Shown piece after piece: positions 1-8,571 of a stretch of DNA of 64,000 nucleotides; position 1 is the first letter of the stretch, and each line of letters opens with the position of its first letter. The notes under the pieces are model-generated. The model was not told the origin of the DNA and made no database searches. It worked only from the letters and a program-made list of their open reading frames with translations. This stretch comes from Agrobacterium rosae (GTDB lineage: Bacteria > Pseudomonadota > Alphaproteobacteria > Rhizobiales > Rhizobiaceae): contig NZ_NXEJ01000008.1 in the NCBI RefSeq assembly GCF_002915175.1, forward strand, positions 407,096-471,095. Reading direction: 5' to 3'. A program made the translations under genes and the position numbers.

Positions 1-1178
1 CGGTTAGCAACGCCGCGTTCTATCTCGCAGTTCCCCCGCAGTTCTTCGGGACAATCACTGAAAAACTAGGGCAACACGGGCTTGTCACCGAAAATGATAA
101 TACCTTTAGAAGGATCGCGATCGAAAAACCCTTCGGAACCGATCTCGCATCTGCGCGAGCGTTGAACGCGCAAATTTTGAATACCGTGTCTGAGAAACAA
201 GTCTATCGGCTGGATCATTTTCTGGGCAAGGAGACCGTCCAGAACATTATGACGACGCGGTTTGCCAATATGATGATCGAGGCGCTGTGGAACAGCAACT
301 ACATCGATCACGTGCAGATAACAGCCGCTGAAGTCGTGGACGTTGGTTCGCGGGGCAAATTTTATGATGCCACCGGCGCGTTACGTGACATGGTCCCCAA
401 CCACCTTTTCCAACTTCTGGCCATGGTCGCCATGGAGCCACCAAACAGTTTCGGTGCGGAAGCCATTCGTAATGAGAAAAGCAAACTGCTGGAAGCATTG
501 CGGATCTACACTCCCGAGGAAGCGCAAACTCACTCAGCCCGCGGCGCATATACTGCAGGAACGGTGAATGGCGCGACGATCCCCGCCTATCGGGAAACGA
601 AAGATATCGCGCCCGAATCCCATACTGAAACCTTCGTGGCCTTAAAGCTTTACGCGGATACCTGGCGTTGGGCGGGTGTTCCCTTTTACCTTCGAACCGG
701 CAAGGCAATGAACGCGCGCGATACGGAAATCGTCGTCACCTTCAAGCAGGTTCCTTTTGCTCAGTTCCGTGAAACCGACGTCGCGCGAAAGCTGCCACCA
801 AACCGGCTCGTCATTCAGGTCCAGCCGGATGAGGGAATCAGCATGGAATTGTCAATCAAGTCACCGGGTCAGTCGGTCGATACCGTACCAGTGTCGCTGG
901 ACTTTCGTTATGCGGACCAGTTCGACATCAGCAAGACGACTGGCTACGAGTCGTTACTCTACGAACTCTTCGTGGGCGATCAGACGCTGTTCCAGCGCGC
1001 CGATGGCATCGAAGCCGGATGGGCGGCTGTTCAGCCGTTCCTTGATCTCTGGGCCAAGGGCGGATCACCTGAAAGTTATGAACCGGGCAGTACGGGACCG
1101 AAATCAGCGCAGGATCTTATTGAACGAGATGGGCGCAGTTGGCGTCAAATAGGTCCGCACCCGCATAAGCAACCCTGA
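1..1178 (+). CDS. zwf: Glucose-6-phosphate dehydrogenase, 5' end missing
   Basis: Oxidises glucose 6-phosphate to 6-phosphogluconolactone with NAD(P)+, feeding the Entner-Doudoroff and pentose phosphate routes in the cytoplasm. The frame is open from base 3 with no start in the window, so 391 residues are visible and about 100 N-terminal residues (the dinucleotide-binding part) lie outside. Family marks are EKPFG at 123-137, the active-site signature DHFLGKE at 213-233 and GALRDMVPNH near 382. The C-terminal half (FYLRTGKAM and following) is normal and ends at the TGA at 1176-1178. No pgl or edd gene follows, unlike the usual zwf-pgl-edd order. The next gene is convergent only 8 bases away, with no clear terminator between. 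Identity is secure; whether this is the main or a second zwf copy cannot be told. Confidence 0.95.
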   Translation, partial: VSNAAFYLAVPPQFFGTITEKLGQHGLVTENDNTFRRIAIEKPFGTDLASARALNAQILNTVSEKQVYRLDHFLGKETVQNIMTTRFANMMIEALWNSNYIDHVQITAAEVVDVGSRGKFYDATGALRDMVPNHLFQLLAMVAMEPPNSFGAEAIRNEKSKLLEALRIYTPEEAQTHSARGAYTAGTVNGATIPAYRETKDIAPESHTETFVALKLYADTWRWAGVPFYLRTGKAMNARDTEIVVTFKQVPFAQFRETDVARKLPPNRLVIQVQPDEGISMELSIKSPGQSVDTVPVSLDFRYADQFDISKTTGYESLLYELFVGDQTLFQRADGIEAGWAAVQPFLDLWAKGGSPESYEPGSTGPKSAQDLIERDGRSWRQIGPHPHKQP

Positions 1179-1186
1179 AAACTTCG

Positions 1187-1999
1187 CTATCGCGCCATGG
1201 CGACGAGATTGCCGTTCGACGGTTGACGTATGATGTCCATCGGGACGTCGTAAATCCGCTGTAGTTCTTCACTGCTCATGATATCTGCCGGGGCGCCATG
1301 AGCTACCAGCTGGCCGGAGTGAAGAGCGATGATCTCATCGCAAAATCGAGCTGCCATGTTGATATCATGCAGCACCATGATGATGCTGATGCCTTTCTTT
1401 CGACATAGATCAGCAGTCAGAGCCAGAACGTCCAACTGATGCCTCACGTCCAGCGCTGAAATGGGCTCGTCAAGCAGCAGGCAGCTTGCGTCCTGCGCAA
1501 CCAGCATCGCCAGCCACACCCGCTGCCGCTCTCCGCCTGACAAGCTATCGACCATGCGGTCCGAGAATTTGGCCGTGCCGGTGAGTTCCAGAGCCTCTTC
1601 AACTTTCAGACGGTCGTCTTCTCCAAATCGTCCAAGTGCCCCGTGCCACGGATAACGTCCAAGTGCCACCAGCTCTCTGACCAGCATTCCCGGCGCTGCC
1701 GGAGTGCGCTGCGGCATGTAGGCCAGCCTACGCGCAAAGGGGCGGTTTCCCCAATCGGCCAATGCCTTGCCTTCAAACACGATCTGGCCACTACTCGGCA
1801 TCTCCTGACGGCCAATAAGCTTGAGAAGCGTCGATTTTCCTGAGCCATTATGGCCAATCAGCCCGATGGATCGGCCCGACCCAAGCTCCAGCGTCAAAGG
1901 ATGAAGAAGTATGCGCCCCTCGACAGCAAAACTCACATTGGAAAGCGACAGAAGTGGCGCGCCGGCATCTGGTGACGTTTTGTGAGCATTCGATTGCAT
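1187..1999 (-). CDS. fhuC: Iron-siderophore ABC transporter ATPase (FhuC/FecE type)
   Basis: Cytoplasmic ATPase that would power import of ferric siderophore through the FhuB-type permease at 6317. Seen in order: Walker A GHNGSGKST (about residues 49-57), signature LSGGERQRVW, Walker B LLLDEP and H-loop VLHDIN; the 270-residue length is normal. A longer frame reaches 2056 but begins with TTG; the ATG at 1997-1999 gives the ordinary family N-terminus, although its ribosome binding site is weak. It is transcribed away from araC, TonB receptor, fhuD and fhuB, unlike the co-directional fhuACDB order of enterobacteria, so it must have its own promoter in 2000-2168. It is the only ATPase near the receptor, binding protein and permease, which supports one shared system. 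Substrate (hydroxamate siderophore) is inferred. Confidence 0.88.
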   Translation of the reverse strand: MQSNAHKTSPDAGAPLLSLSNVSFAVEGRILLHPLTLELGSGRSIGLIGHNGSGKSTLLKLIGRQEMPSSGQIVFEGKALADWGNRPFARRLAYMPQRTPAAPGMLVRELVALGRYPWHGALGRFGEDDRLKVEEALELTGTAKFSDRMVDSLSGGERQRVWLAMLVAQDASCLLLDEPISALDVRHQLDVLALTADLCRKKGISIIMVLHDINMAARFCDEIIALHSGQLVAHGAPADIMSSEELQRIYDVPMDIIRQPSNGNLVAMAR

Positions 2000-2168
2000 T
2001 TGGTTACCGCATGTTCGTTTAGACGAGCAGTATTGCCTGTTTGGCCAATTAATCAAAGATGGTCAACACGGTAGAGCCGTGCACGTGGGGCTGCGATGAC
2101 GACTCCTTGAACCATAGCACAAAACTTGATAATTAAACGAAACTTTAATCCATATCAGGTTCCTAAGA

Positions 2169-3053
2169 ATGGCGTTTCAGCCGAGAATGCAAAATCACAT
2201 AGAAGGATTCTCCGTTCTCGGTGGGCTTCGTCGGCGATACTGGAACGGAATTACTGCTGACCTCTGGGATGTGGAGTGCGCGAATTATGCTGGCGGCCAT
2301 TATGTTGCCCGCGATCCGAGGCTATTCATCCTGCTGGAACACCGGGGCGCAGGCAGACCTATGGTGAGACGCAAGGCTGGCGAGAAAGGTATCCTGCAGG
2401 ACAGTCATCTCAGCCCGATATCCTACATACCGGCAGATGTTGAGTTGTGGGTCGACATCAAAAACGTTCAATATGTCCGCCATCTCGATATTCATTTCGA
2501 CGTGGACACCATGAACCGTCGCCTCGGCGACGACCTTGATCCACAACGGCTAAGAGAATGCAGATTATCCTTCGCCGACAGCCGAATTGTCACGCTCTCA
2601 CATCTGATTGCGACCGAACTCGCCAATCCCGAACCACTGCATGACCTTTACGGCGATGGGCTAGCGCTCTCGCTCTTGATCGACGTCTTGAAACTGAACA
2701 GGTCCGAACCACGCAAGCGGGGAGCCCTCTCCCCTTGGCAATTGCGCCGTGCCCTGGACTTCATCGAAGAGCATTGCCTGCGCAATATCAGGCTCGAGGA
2801 ACTGGCGACGATCACGGGCTTGTCGCAATCGCATTTCAGCCACTCCTTCAAGGCTGCAACCGGTGTGGCCCCGCATGAGTGGCAGATGAATGCGAGGCTC
2901 GATCGTGCCAAGCACTTGCTGAAATCCGGTCGTTACATGCTGACGACGATTGCCGCGGAAACCGGTTTTGCCGACCACGCTCATTTCAGCCGTACGTTTC
3001 GCAAACATGTGGGCGTTACGCCGTCACAGTGGAAAAAGTCACACTCTGAATAA
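2169..3053 (+). CDS. AraC-family regulator of siderophore uptake
   Basis: Predicted cytoplasmic transcription factor of 294 residues. The C-terminal 100 residues form a double helix-turn-helix of AraC type: the first helix pair is around ELATITGLSQSHFSHSFK and the second around FADHAHFSRTFRKHVGVTP. The N-terminal 180 residues are an unrecognised sensor domain with no transmembrane segment. It lies directly upstream of the TonB receptor and divergent from the ATPase gene. By analogy with PchR, YbtA and RhrA, which activate siderophore genes when the ferric siderophore is present, it probably activates the receptor and transport genes. The start at 2169 has only a weak ribosome binding site; an in-frame ATG at 2187 is possible. 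Family is certain, inducer unknown. Confidence 0.88.
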   Translation: MAFQPRMQNHIEGFSVLGGLRRRYWNGITADLWDVECANYAGGHYVARDPRLFILLEHRGAGRPMVRRKAGEKGILQDSHLSPISYIPADVELWVDIKNVQYVRHLDIHFDVDTMNRRLGDDLDPQRLRECRLSFADSRIVTLSHLIATELANPEPLHDLYGDGLALSLLIDVLKLNRSEPRKRGALSPWQLRRALDFIEEHCLRNIRLEELATITGLSQSHFSHSFKAATGVAPHEWQMNARLDRAKHLLKSGRYMLTTIAAETGFADHAHFSRTFRKHVGVTPSQWKKSHSE

Positions 3054-3138
3054 AACATGTGAGCAAATGCGCGATGATGTGAAATTTGCCCAAAATCATT
3101 CAAGTGTCGCGCATCAAGGCAAGCGAAGGATTTAAATT

Positions 3139-3153
3139 TGAGTTAACCACTCA
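3139..3153. promoter_or_regulatory. Candidate RirA iron-responsive box (IRO-like)
   Basis: The sequence TGAGTTAACCACTCA has TGA and TCA separated by 9 bases and 5-base inverted arms TGAGT/ACTCA. Rhizobial RirA operators (IRO boxes) have the form TGA-N9-TCA. It lies 33 bases before the receptor ATG, close to where the promoter should be. The match is to a short consensus, so chance cannot be excluded. Confidence 0.5.
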
Positions 3154-3186
3154 CCTTATCGGGTATTGGCGCGAGTGGGGCGTAGA

Positions 3187-5349
3187 ATGAAAAGATCGAT
3201 CATATATCCCTTGATCAGGGTGAGCTTATTGGCCAGCGTCGCAGCGCTAGGTCTGAACGCCTCGTGGGCGCTGGCGCAAAGCGCCAATGAGGGCGGCAGC
3301 ACGGTCCTTGAGCCAATCACCATTCAAGGCGATGGCGAGCAAGGCGGCACAGGTCCGGTGCGCGGTTACGTTGCCAAGCAGACCACGACCGGCTCTAAGA
3401 CGGCCACGCCGCTGAAAGAGATACCGCAGTCTGTCTCTGTTGTTGGGCGTGAAGAAATGTCTGACCGTGGCGTCGTAGACAAAGTAGATCAGGCGCTGCT
3501 CTACACACCAGGTGTTTTCGCACAGCCCTATGGTTCCGACCCCGACACAGACTGGATTTACGTGCGTGGCTTCAATGCCAGCCAAACAGGTCTATTTCTA
3601 GACAATCTGGCGCTGACCAGCCATGCCTTCGGCAATTTTCAGGTCGATCCCTTTATGCTGGAGCGTGTCGAGGTTCTGAAGGGACCAGCGTCGGTTCTTC
3701 TCGGTGGCGCGAATGCTGGCGGCGTCATTAACATGGTGCGCAAGCGTCCGGGCGATGAGCCTTATACCTATACGGAAATGGGAATCGACAGCAACGGCAA
3801 CGGTTTCCTCGGCTTTGACGCATCAGACAACGTGGCGGGCAGTGAGGGGGTCGACTACCGCGTGACTGGAAAGCTTGCCGGTGGCAATGGCTATTCCGAC
3901 GAGCAGGACGACATCCGCGGCATTTTCATGCCGCAAGTCACCTTCCAACCCGATGACGCGACACGCCTGAACATCTGGGCCTATCTGAGCCATCTCGACC
4001 AAACACACACGTCCAACGGCCTTCTGCCCTATTCCGGTACCGTCGTTGCCAACCCTTCCTTTGGCAAAATCGACCGCGACGCATATTTCGGAAACGCAGA
4101 CTTCGACATCGGGCGCTCGACACAGGCAATGGTCGGTTACGAGTTCCAGCATGAATTCGAAGACGGCTGGAAATTCACGCAGAACCTGCGTTACGGATAT
4201 CTCGACAAGCGTGAGCGGCAATTATACCCGTTCGATTATGCTGATCAAACCGATGCAGACGTATTGATGTATGCCGACGACGTGCGTTCAAAGGCAGACT
4301 CTTTCAACGTCGACAACCGAATTGAAAACGAGTTTGATCTTTCAGGTGCCAGTCATAACGTCATGATGGGTTTGGACTACCGCTACTACCGTCTCGACAA
4401 TGACCAGTTGGCTTCGTTCGCAACCGCCATCAACCCAAATGATTTGCCTTATAATTTAGCTCTGCCAACATTGGTGCCTTCTACCCACCAAATCTATTCC
4501 ATCAATCAAGTGGGTGTGTATGCGCAGGACCAGGTAAAATTCGGCGACGGCTGGATTGCCACGTTTAACGGCCGTTTCGACTATCTGGATAGCAAAGTGG
4601 ACGATCGCCTGGGGACCGGAGACTCGGCATTGAGCGACACCGCCTGGAGCGGCCGTGCTGGTCTGGCCTATGAGTTCGATAATGGGTTGACTCCATACGC
4701 AAGCGTTTCAACCTTCTTTAGCCCGCTAGTAGGCACGAGTGCCGACGGAGCATTGCAGCCCGAAGAAGGTGAACAATACGAAGCTGGCATCAAATATGAA
4801 CCAAGCTGGTTAGATGGTGTTCTGACGACTTCTGTATTCCAGATCGACAAACAGAACTATACCGTCTCTACCCCGACCTTTGTCAGCAGACAGCTTGGTG
4901 AGGTCCGCTCCCGTGGGATCGAAGTCGAAGGCAAGGTCAATTTGACCGATAACTGGAAAACAATCGCGTCGGCGTCCTATACCGATCTCGAGTTTACTAA
5001 AAACCCGAGCGATCCGAGTTTGCAGGGTAAGACGCCACTGCTGGTACCAAATTCACAGGCTTCACTCTGGTTGGACTACACGGTTACCGATGGTGCATTT
5101 GAAGGGTTCGGTCTTGGCGCAGGCGCACGTTACCGTGGTAAGTCGTGGGCTGATGACGCCAATAATTTTCGTGTCGACGATGCTGTCGTGTTCGACGCGG
5201 GTATTCGGTATGAAAAGAACGGTTGGAAGACCTCGCTCAACGTAACCAATCTTTTTGACAAGGAATATGTCGCGGGCTGCAACACGACTATCTTCTGCGG
5301 GTATGGTGAGGCACGCACCGCCACCTTCAAAATCAGCAAGGTCTGGTAA
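3187..5349 (+). CDS. TonB-dependent ferric siderophore receptor (FhuA/FoxA type)
   Basis: Outer-membrane beta-barrel that binds a ferric siderophore and passes it to the periplasm using TonB energy. The 720-residue product starts with a signal peptide (MKRSIIYP followed by a hydrophobic run, cleavage near ALAQS). A linker then leads to the plug domain, with the typical TPLKEIPQSVSVV stretch near residue 80 and VEVLKGPASVLLGG, and a long barrel of alternating aromatic strands. It ends in KISKVW rather than the usual terminal Phe. The longest frame begins with TTG at 3166; the ATG at 3187 follows a G-rich stretch and gives a clean signal peptide. It sits between the araC regulator and fhuD. Architecture is that of hydroxamate siderophore receptors; the exact ligand is not readable. 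Confidence 0.93.
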   Translation: MKRSIIYPLIRVSLLASVAALGLNASWALAQSANEGGSTVLEPITIQGDGEQGGTGPVRGYVAKQTTTGSKTATPLKEIPQSVSVVGREEMSDRGVVDKVDQALLYTPGVFAQPYGSDPDTDWIYVRGFNASQTGLFLDNLALTSHAFGNFQVDPFMLERVEVLKGPASVLLGGANAGGVINMVRKRPGDEPYTYTEMGIDSNGNGFLGFDASDNVAGSEGVDYRVTGKLAGGNGYSDEQDDIRGIFMPQVTFQPDDATRLNIWAYLSHLDQTHTSNGLLPYSGTVVANPSFGKIDRDAYFGNADFDIGRSTQAMVGYEFQHEFEDGWKFTQNLRYGYLDKRERQLYPFDYADQTDADVLMYADDVRSKADSFNVDNRIENEFDLSGASHNVMMGLDYRYYRLDNDQLASFATAINPNDLPYNLALPTLVPSTHQIYSINQVGVYAQDQVKFGDGWIATFNGRFDYLDSKVDDRLGTGDSALSDTAWSGRAGLAYEFDNGLTPYASVSTFFSPLVGTSADGALQPEEGEQYEAGIKYEPSWLDGVLTTSVFQIDKQNYTVSTPTFVSRQLGEVRSRGIEVEGKVNLTDNWKTIASASYTDLEFTKNPSDPSLQGKTPLLVPNSQASLWLDYTVTDGAFEGFGLGAGARYRGKSWADDANNFRVDDAVVFDAGIRYEKNGWKTSLNVTNLFDKEYVAGCNTTIFCGYGEARTATFKISKVW

Positions 5350-5388
5350 GACAATCATCTGATATGAATGTGCCTGATAACTTTGAGG

Positions 5389-5414
5389 GGATGGCTCGAC
5401 AGGGCCATCCTTTT
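5389..5414 (+). terminator. Rho-independent terminator after the receptor gene
   Basis: A 7-base stem GGATGGC (5389-5395) pairs with GCCATCC (5404-5410) around an 8-base loop and is followed at once by TTTT. It lies 40 bases after the receptor stop and upstream of the preferred fhuD start, so it probably lowers rather than blocks expression of fhuD and fhuB. Confidence 0.7.
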
Positions 5415-5433
5415 CACATCACCGGAGATTAAA

Positions 5434-6333
5434 CTGAAATCGCAGGCTCACATCTCCCGCAGAGTTTTTTTGGCAGGTGCCGCTACTGTAGCAGTATCCC
5501 TCCCCGCCTTTGCGCAAGAGCCTGACCGCGGCACCCGTCCCAAAACCGCAACCCTTGACTGGGCCCTTCTAGAAACTCTCCTCGCCCTCGGTGCAAACGT
5601 CGTTGCGGCACCTGAGCTTCGGCAATTTCGCGAGGTCGCCGTCGAACCTTTGGTGCCGCAGACAGTGTCCGATCTGGGACTGCGGGGTCTTCCAAATCTG
5701 GAAACGCTATCCTTTGCGAAACCGGATATCATCTTCAACTCCAATTTCTACGCCTGGGCTGATCCTCTGCTGGGCCGCATCGCGCCCACGCACAACCTTG
5801 GTATCTACGTGCCAGGTGAAGAGCCTTATCTGATGGCGGAGCGGGCAACGCTTTCCATCGGCGGGCATCTTCAAATTGCGCTGGAAGCTGAGGCCTATGT
5901 GGCCAATACTGTCAGTCGACTGGATGAATTGAAATTGACACTGGCGAGGGGCGATGGAAGGCCGGTACTGCCCATCAATCTGGGTGATGCCCGACATTAT
6001 CGCGTCTTTGGCGCAGACAGCATGTTCGGCTGCGTGCTGAAACAACTCGGTATCGAAAATGCCTGGAAGGGTGCAACCGCCTATTCTGCCGCGGCACCGA
6101 TGGGCATCGAAACATTGGCCTCGATGCCTGATGCGTGGATCGTCATGATTCCACCCCACCCGCCTGACGCACTGGTGGCGCTTGATCGCAGCGCTTTCTG
6201 GAATGCTCTGCCCGCGGTCCGTGAAAAGCGAGTGATCACGCTTGGTTCGATCAATCCCTATGGTGCGCTGCCTGCGGCGCGGCGTTTTGCTGAGGAGCTT
6301 GCGAAAGGTCTGACCTATGCCTGGCATGGCTAG
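5434..6333 (+). CDS. fhuD: Siderophore ABC transporter periplasmic binding protein (FhuD type), probable CTG start
   Basis: Periplasmic binding protein that would hand ferric siderophore to the FhuB permease. It has a twin-arginine signal (ISRRVFLAGAA, cleavage near AFAQE) like E. coli FhuD, then a periplasmic-binding fold of normal length. The only in-frame ATG upstream (5368) would add 22 unlikely residues and would place the terminator hairpin 5389-5414 inside the coding region. A GGAG at 5424-5427 lies 6 bases before a CTG at 5434, which gives MKSQAHISRRVF, a textbook Tat N-terminus of 299 residues in total. The CTG start is therefore an inference from spacing and signal peptide. The gene overlaps fhuB by 17 bases, indicating translational coupling. 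Confidence 0.85.
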   Translation: MKSQAHISRRVFLAGAATVAVSLPAFAQEPDRGTRPKTATLDWALLETLLALGANVVAAPELRQFREVAVEPLVPQTVSDLGLRGLPNLETLSFAKPDIIFNSNFYAWADPLLGRIAPTHNLGIYVPGEEPYLMAERATLSIGGHLQIALEAEAYVANTVSRLDELKLTLARGDGRPVLPINLGDARHYRVFGADSMFGCVLKQLGIENAWKGATAYSAAAPMGIETLASMPDAWIVMIPPHPPDALVALDRSAFWNALPAVREKRVITLGSINPYGALPAARRFAEELAKGLTYAWHG

Positions 6334-8317
6334 AACCGCCTCGCAAAGCGCCATTACAAACCGTCCCGTTATTTCGGTCGTTGCGGTCGCTTCAGCATGT
6401 ATCGCCATGCTGGCTCTGCTCATCTGGACACGTCCCCTAGTGCCGGGTGATCCGGCCACGGCAGCGGTTCTTGGCAATATTCTGCTGTGGAACAGCCTGC
6501 TTCCCCGCGCAGTCATCGCGCTGTTTGCTGGGGCCGCTTTGGGGCTTGCCGGAGCATTGCTGCAACAGGTCCTGCGCAACCCGATTGCCGATGCCTCGAC
6601 ACTGGGCATAGCGGCTGGTGCCGAGCTTGCTTTGGCGGCCGGGCTCAGTCTATCGCCGTTACTGGCCGGGTTTTCCCGCGAGATCGTCGCCTTCGCCGGC
6701 GGGCTCGCAGCGGTGGCCCTGGTGCTGGCCTTATCCTGGCGACAGGCGTTCGATCCGGTAACCGTTGCGGTTTCCGGTTTGATCGTCAGCATGATCACAG
6801 CCTCGCTCACCATCACGCTCATTTTGGCGCGGGGCGAATATGCGCTATCCGTCAGCATATGGGGCGCAGGGTCTCTCAGTCAGCAGGACTGGCAGGGTGT
6901 CATCTCTCTCGCACCTCGGCTTGTCTTGGGTGCCATCCTCGCCCTAGTCCTTATTCGACCGCTCAATGTTCTTGCCCTTGATGATGCAAACGCAAAAAGC
7001 CTCGGACTATCCCTCCTCTGGCTTCGACTGGCAATTCTGCTTTTGGCCGTCTGGTTGGTTGCATCCGTTACAGCGACTGTCGGCGTCATCGGCTTCCTTG
7101 GGCTTGCCGCCCCTGCACTTGCAAAGCTCTGTGGTGCACGGACCAGAGGCCAAGTCTTGATCGCCGCACCGCTGGCGGGTGCTGCGTTGCTTTTCATAAC
7201 GGATGGAACGAGCCAGTTGCTGGGTACCGGCTTTTCTGATCTCGCGCCTGCGGGTGCCGCAACCGCGCTCATGGGTGGGCCCGTTCTTTTATTTCTTCTG
7301 CCGAGGCTTCATGCGATTGCGCCCGTTACCGCCGCTGCCGCTCCAATAGAACGGCGGCTGGCACGTCCGATTTTATGCAATATTTTTATAGCCGCCATAA
7401 TCGTCGCACTCGGGCTTGCAGCCCTCATCATCGGCCCTTCACCCACGGGCTTGCGGTTTACGTTCGGCCAAGACCTTTGGGACCTATTGCCTTTCAGGTT
7501 GCCACGTATTTTGGCTGCCGGTGGCGCTGGCGCGCTTCTGGGCGCAGCAGGTTTTATCATGCAGCGCGTAACGGGTAACCCGATCGCAAGCCCTGAAGTG
7601 CTTGGCGTATCGGCTGGCGGAGGAGCGGGTCTCGCGGCAACGCTCTACATCGTCGGCTCCCCGTCGCCTACGATCATGTTGGTTGGAATGTCACTCGGCG
7701 CGCTGACGGTGTTCTCGATCATGATTGCGATAACGGCTGCGCGAGAACTTTCTGCCGAACGGCTTCTTCTGACGGGCATTGCGATGAGCGCCATTTCAAT
7801 GGCCATCGTCACAATCGTGCTTGCGCAGGGCGATATGCGCTCTTTCATTCTGTTGATGTGGATGGCCGGATCGACCAATCGCGCCGGCAATTTCGAAGCC
7901 TTCGCCGCGCTCATCGCGCTCGCACTCTTCGCAGCACCCCTTCTCTTCATGAGCCGCTGGCTCACCATCCTTCCACTTGGCACCGTCCTTTCGAAAAGCC
8001 TCGGCCTCGGCCTGACATCGTCGCGGCTTGCGTTGGCGATACTGGCTGCACTGATGACGGCAGTGGCCTCCTTCCTCGTCGGACCACTCAGCCTCGCCGG
8101 ACTCGTTGCGCCTCATCTCGCCCGGCTGATTGGACTGAGTGACGCACGCCAGCAAATGCTTGCATCACTGATGATCGGTGCTGCCTTGCTGATAGGCGCT
8201 GACTGGCTGTCGCGGGTGGTCATTTATCCCTATCAGGTGCCGGTTGGCGTGTTTACGGCTCTCATCGGCGGCCCCTACCTTCTCTGGCTCATTGCACGCC
8301 TCGAGAAGCGCAGTTGA
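6317..8317 (+). CDS. fhuB: Siderophore ABC transporter permease, fused double-length FhuB
   Basis: Inner-membrane permease of 666 residues for ferric siderophore import. Two homologous FecCD-type halves are joined in one chain: the first covers about residues 15-330, the second about 345-660. Each carries the conserved LPR(A/I)...GAALGLAGALLQ and NP(I)A(D/S) region (LLPRAVIALFAGAALGLAG and RLPRILAAGGAGALLGAAG). Such fusion is characteristic of FhuB, while most relatives work as dimers of single-length chains. It overlaps the end of fhuD by 17 bases; AAAGGT at 6304 lies before the ATG at 6317. It should work with the ATPase at 1187-1999. The fusion is normal for the family, not a sequencing error. 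Confidence 0.93.
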   Translation: MPGMARTASQSAITNRPVISVVAVASACIAMLALLIWTRPLVPGDPATAAVLGNILLWNSLLPRAVIALFAGAALGLAGALLQQVLRNPIADASTLGIAAGAELALAAGLSLSPLLAGFSREIVAFAGGLAAVALVLALSWRQAFDPVTVAVSGLIVSMITASLTITLILARGEYALSVSIWGAGSLSQQDWQGVISLAPRLVLGAILALVLIRPLNVLALDDANAKSLGLSLLWLRLAILLLAVWLVASVTATVGVIGFLGLAAPALAKLCGARTRGQVLIAAPLAGAALLFITDGTSQLLGTGFSDLAPAGAATALMGGPVLLFLLPRLHAIAPVTAAAAPIERRLARPILCNIFIAAIIVALGLAALIIGPSPTGLRFTFGQDLWDLLPFRLPRILAAGGAGALLGAAGFIMQRVTGNPIASPEVLGVSAGGGAGLAATLYIVGSPSPTIMLVGMSLGALTVFSIMIAITAARELSAERLLLTGIAMSAISMAIVTIVLAQGDMRSFILLMWMAGSTNRAGNFEAFAALIALALFAAPLLFMSRWLTILPLGTVLSKSLGLGLTSSRLALAILAALMTAVASFLVGPLSLAGLVAPHLARLIGLSDARQQMLASLMIGAALLIGADWLSRVVIYPYQVPVGVFTALIGGPYLLWLIARLEKRS

Positions 8318-8375
8318 TCGGCATACCGCCGATTCGGCCGAAAACGGCAGCCCGATCATCGTGATCAAACGTCAT

Positions 8376-8405
8376 CAGGACACCCTGACACTTTGATGTG
8401 TCCTG
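8376..8405. other. Weak hairpin after fhuB
   Basis: CAGGACAC (8376-8383) pairs with GTGTCCTG (8398-8405) around a 14-base loop with no T-run. It may end fhuB transcription or lie in the leader of the autotransporter gene. The rest of 8318-8571 shows no clear element. Confidence 0.3.
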
Positions 8406-8571
8406 TGGTGTTTGCGCCACGCTTTCCACTGCCTATCGTTGCATAGCGTTACATTTGCTACGATCGAAAAAATCGCTTTTTTCAATGACTTGAGCGAAAA
8501 TATCCCCATCGCGTGAAGGGACTCACGCATGGCGGCCGGGCACCGTCTGAACTTCGTATCAGGGGACATTG

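Noticed and set aside
1187..1200. Terminator between convergent zwf and fhuC
   Set aside because: The 8-base gap and flanking bases show no convincing stem with a T-run.
6317..8317. Double-length permease considered as an artefactual fusion or frameshift
   Set aside because: Two-fold fused chains are normal for FhuB and the frame is continuous.
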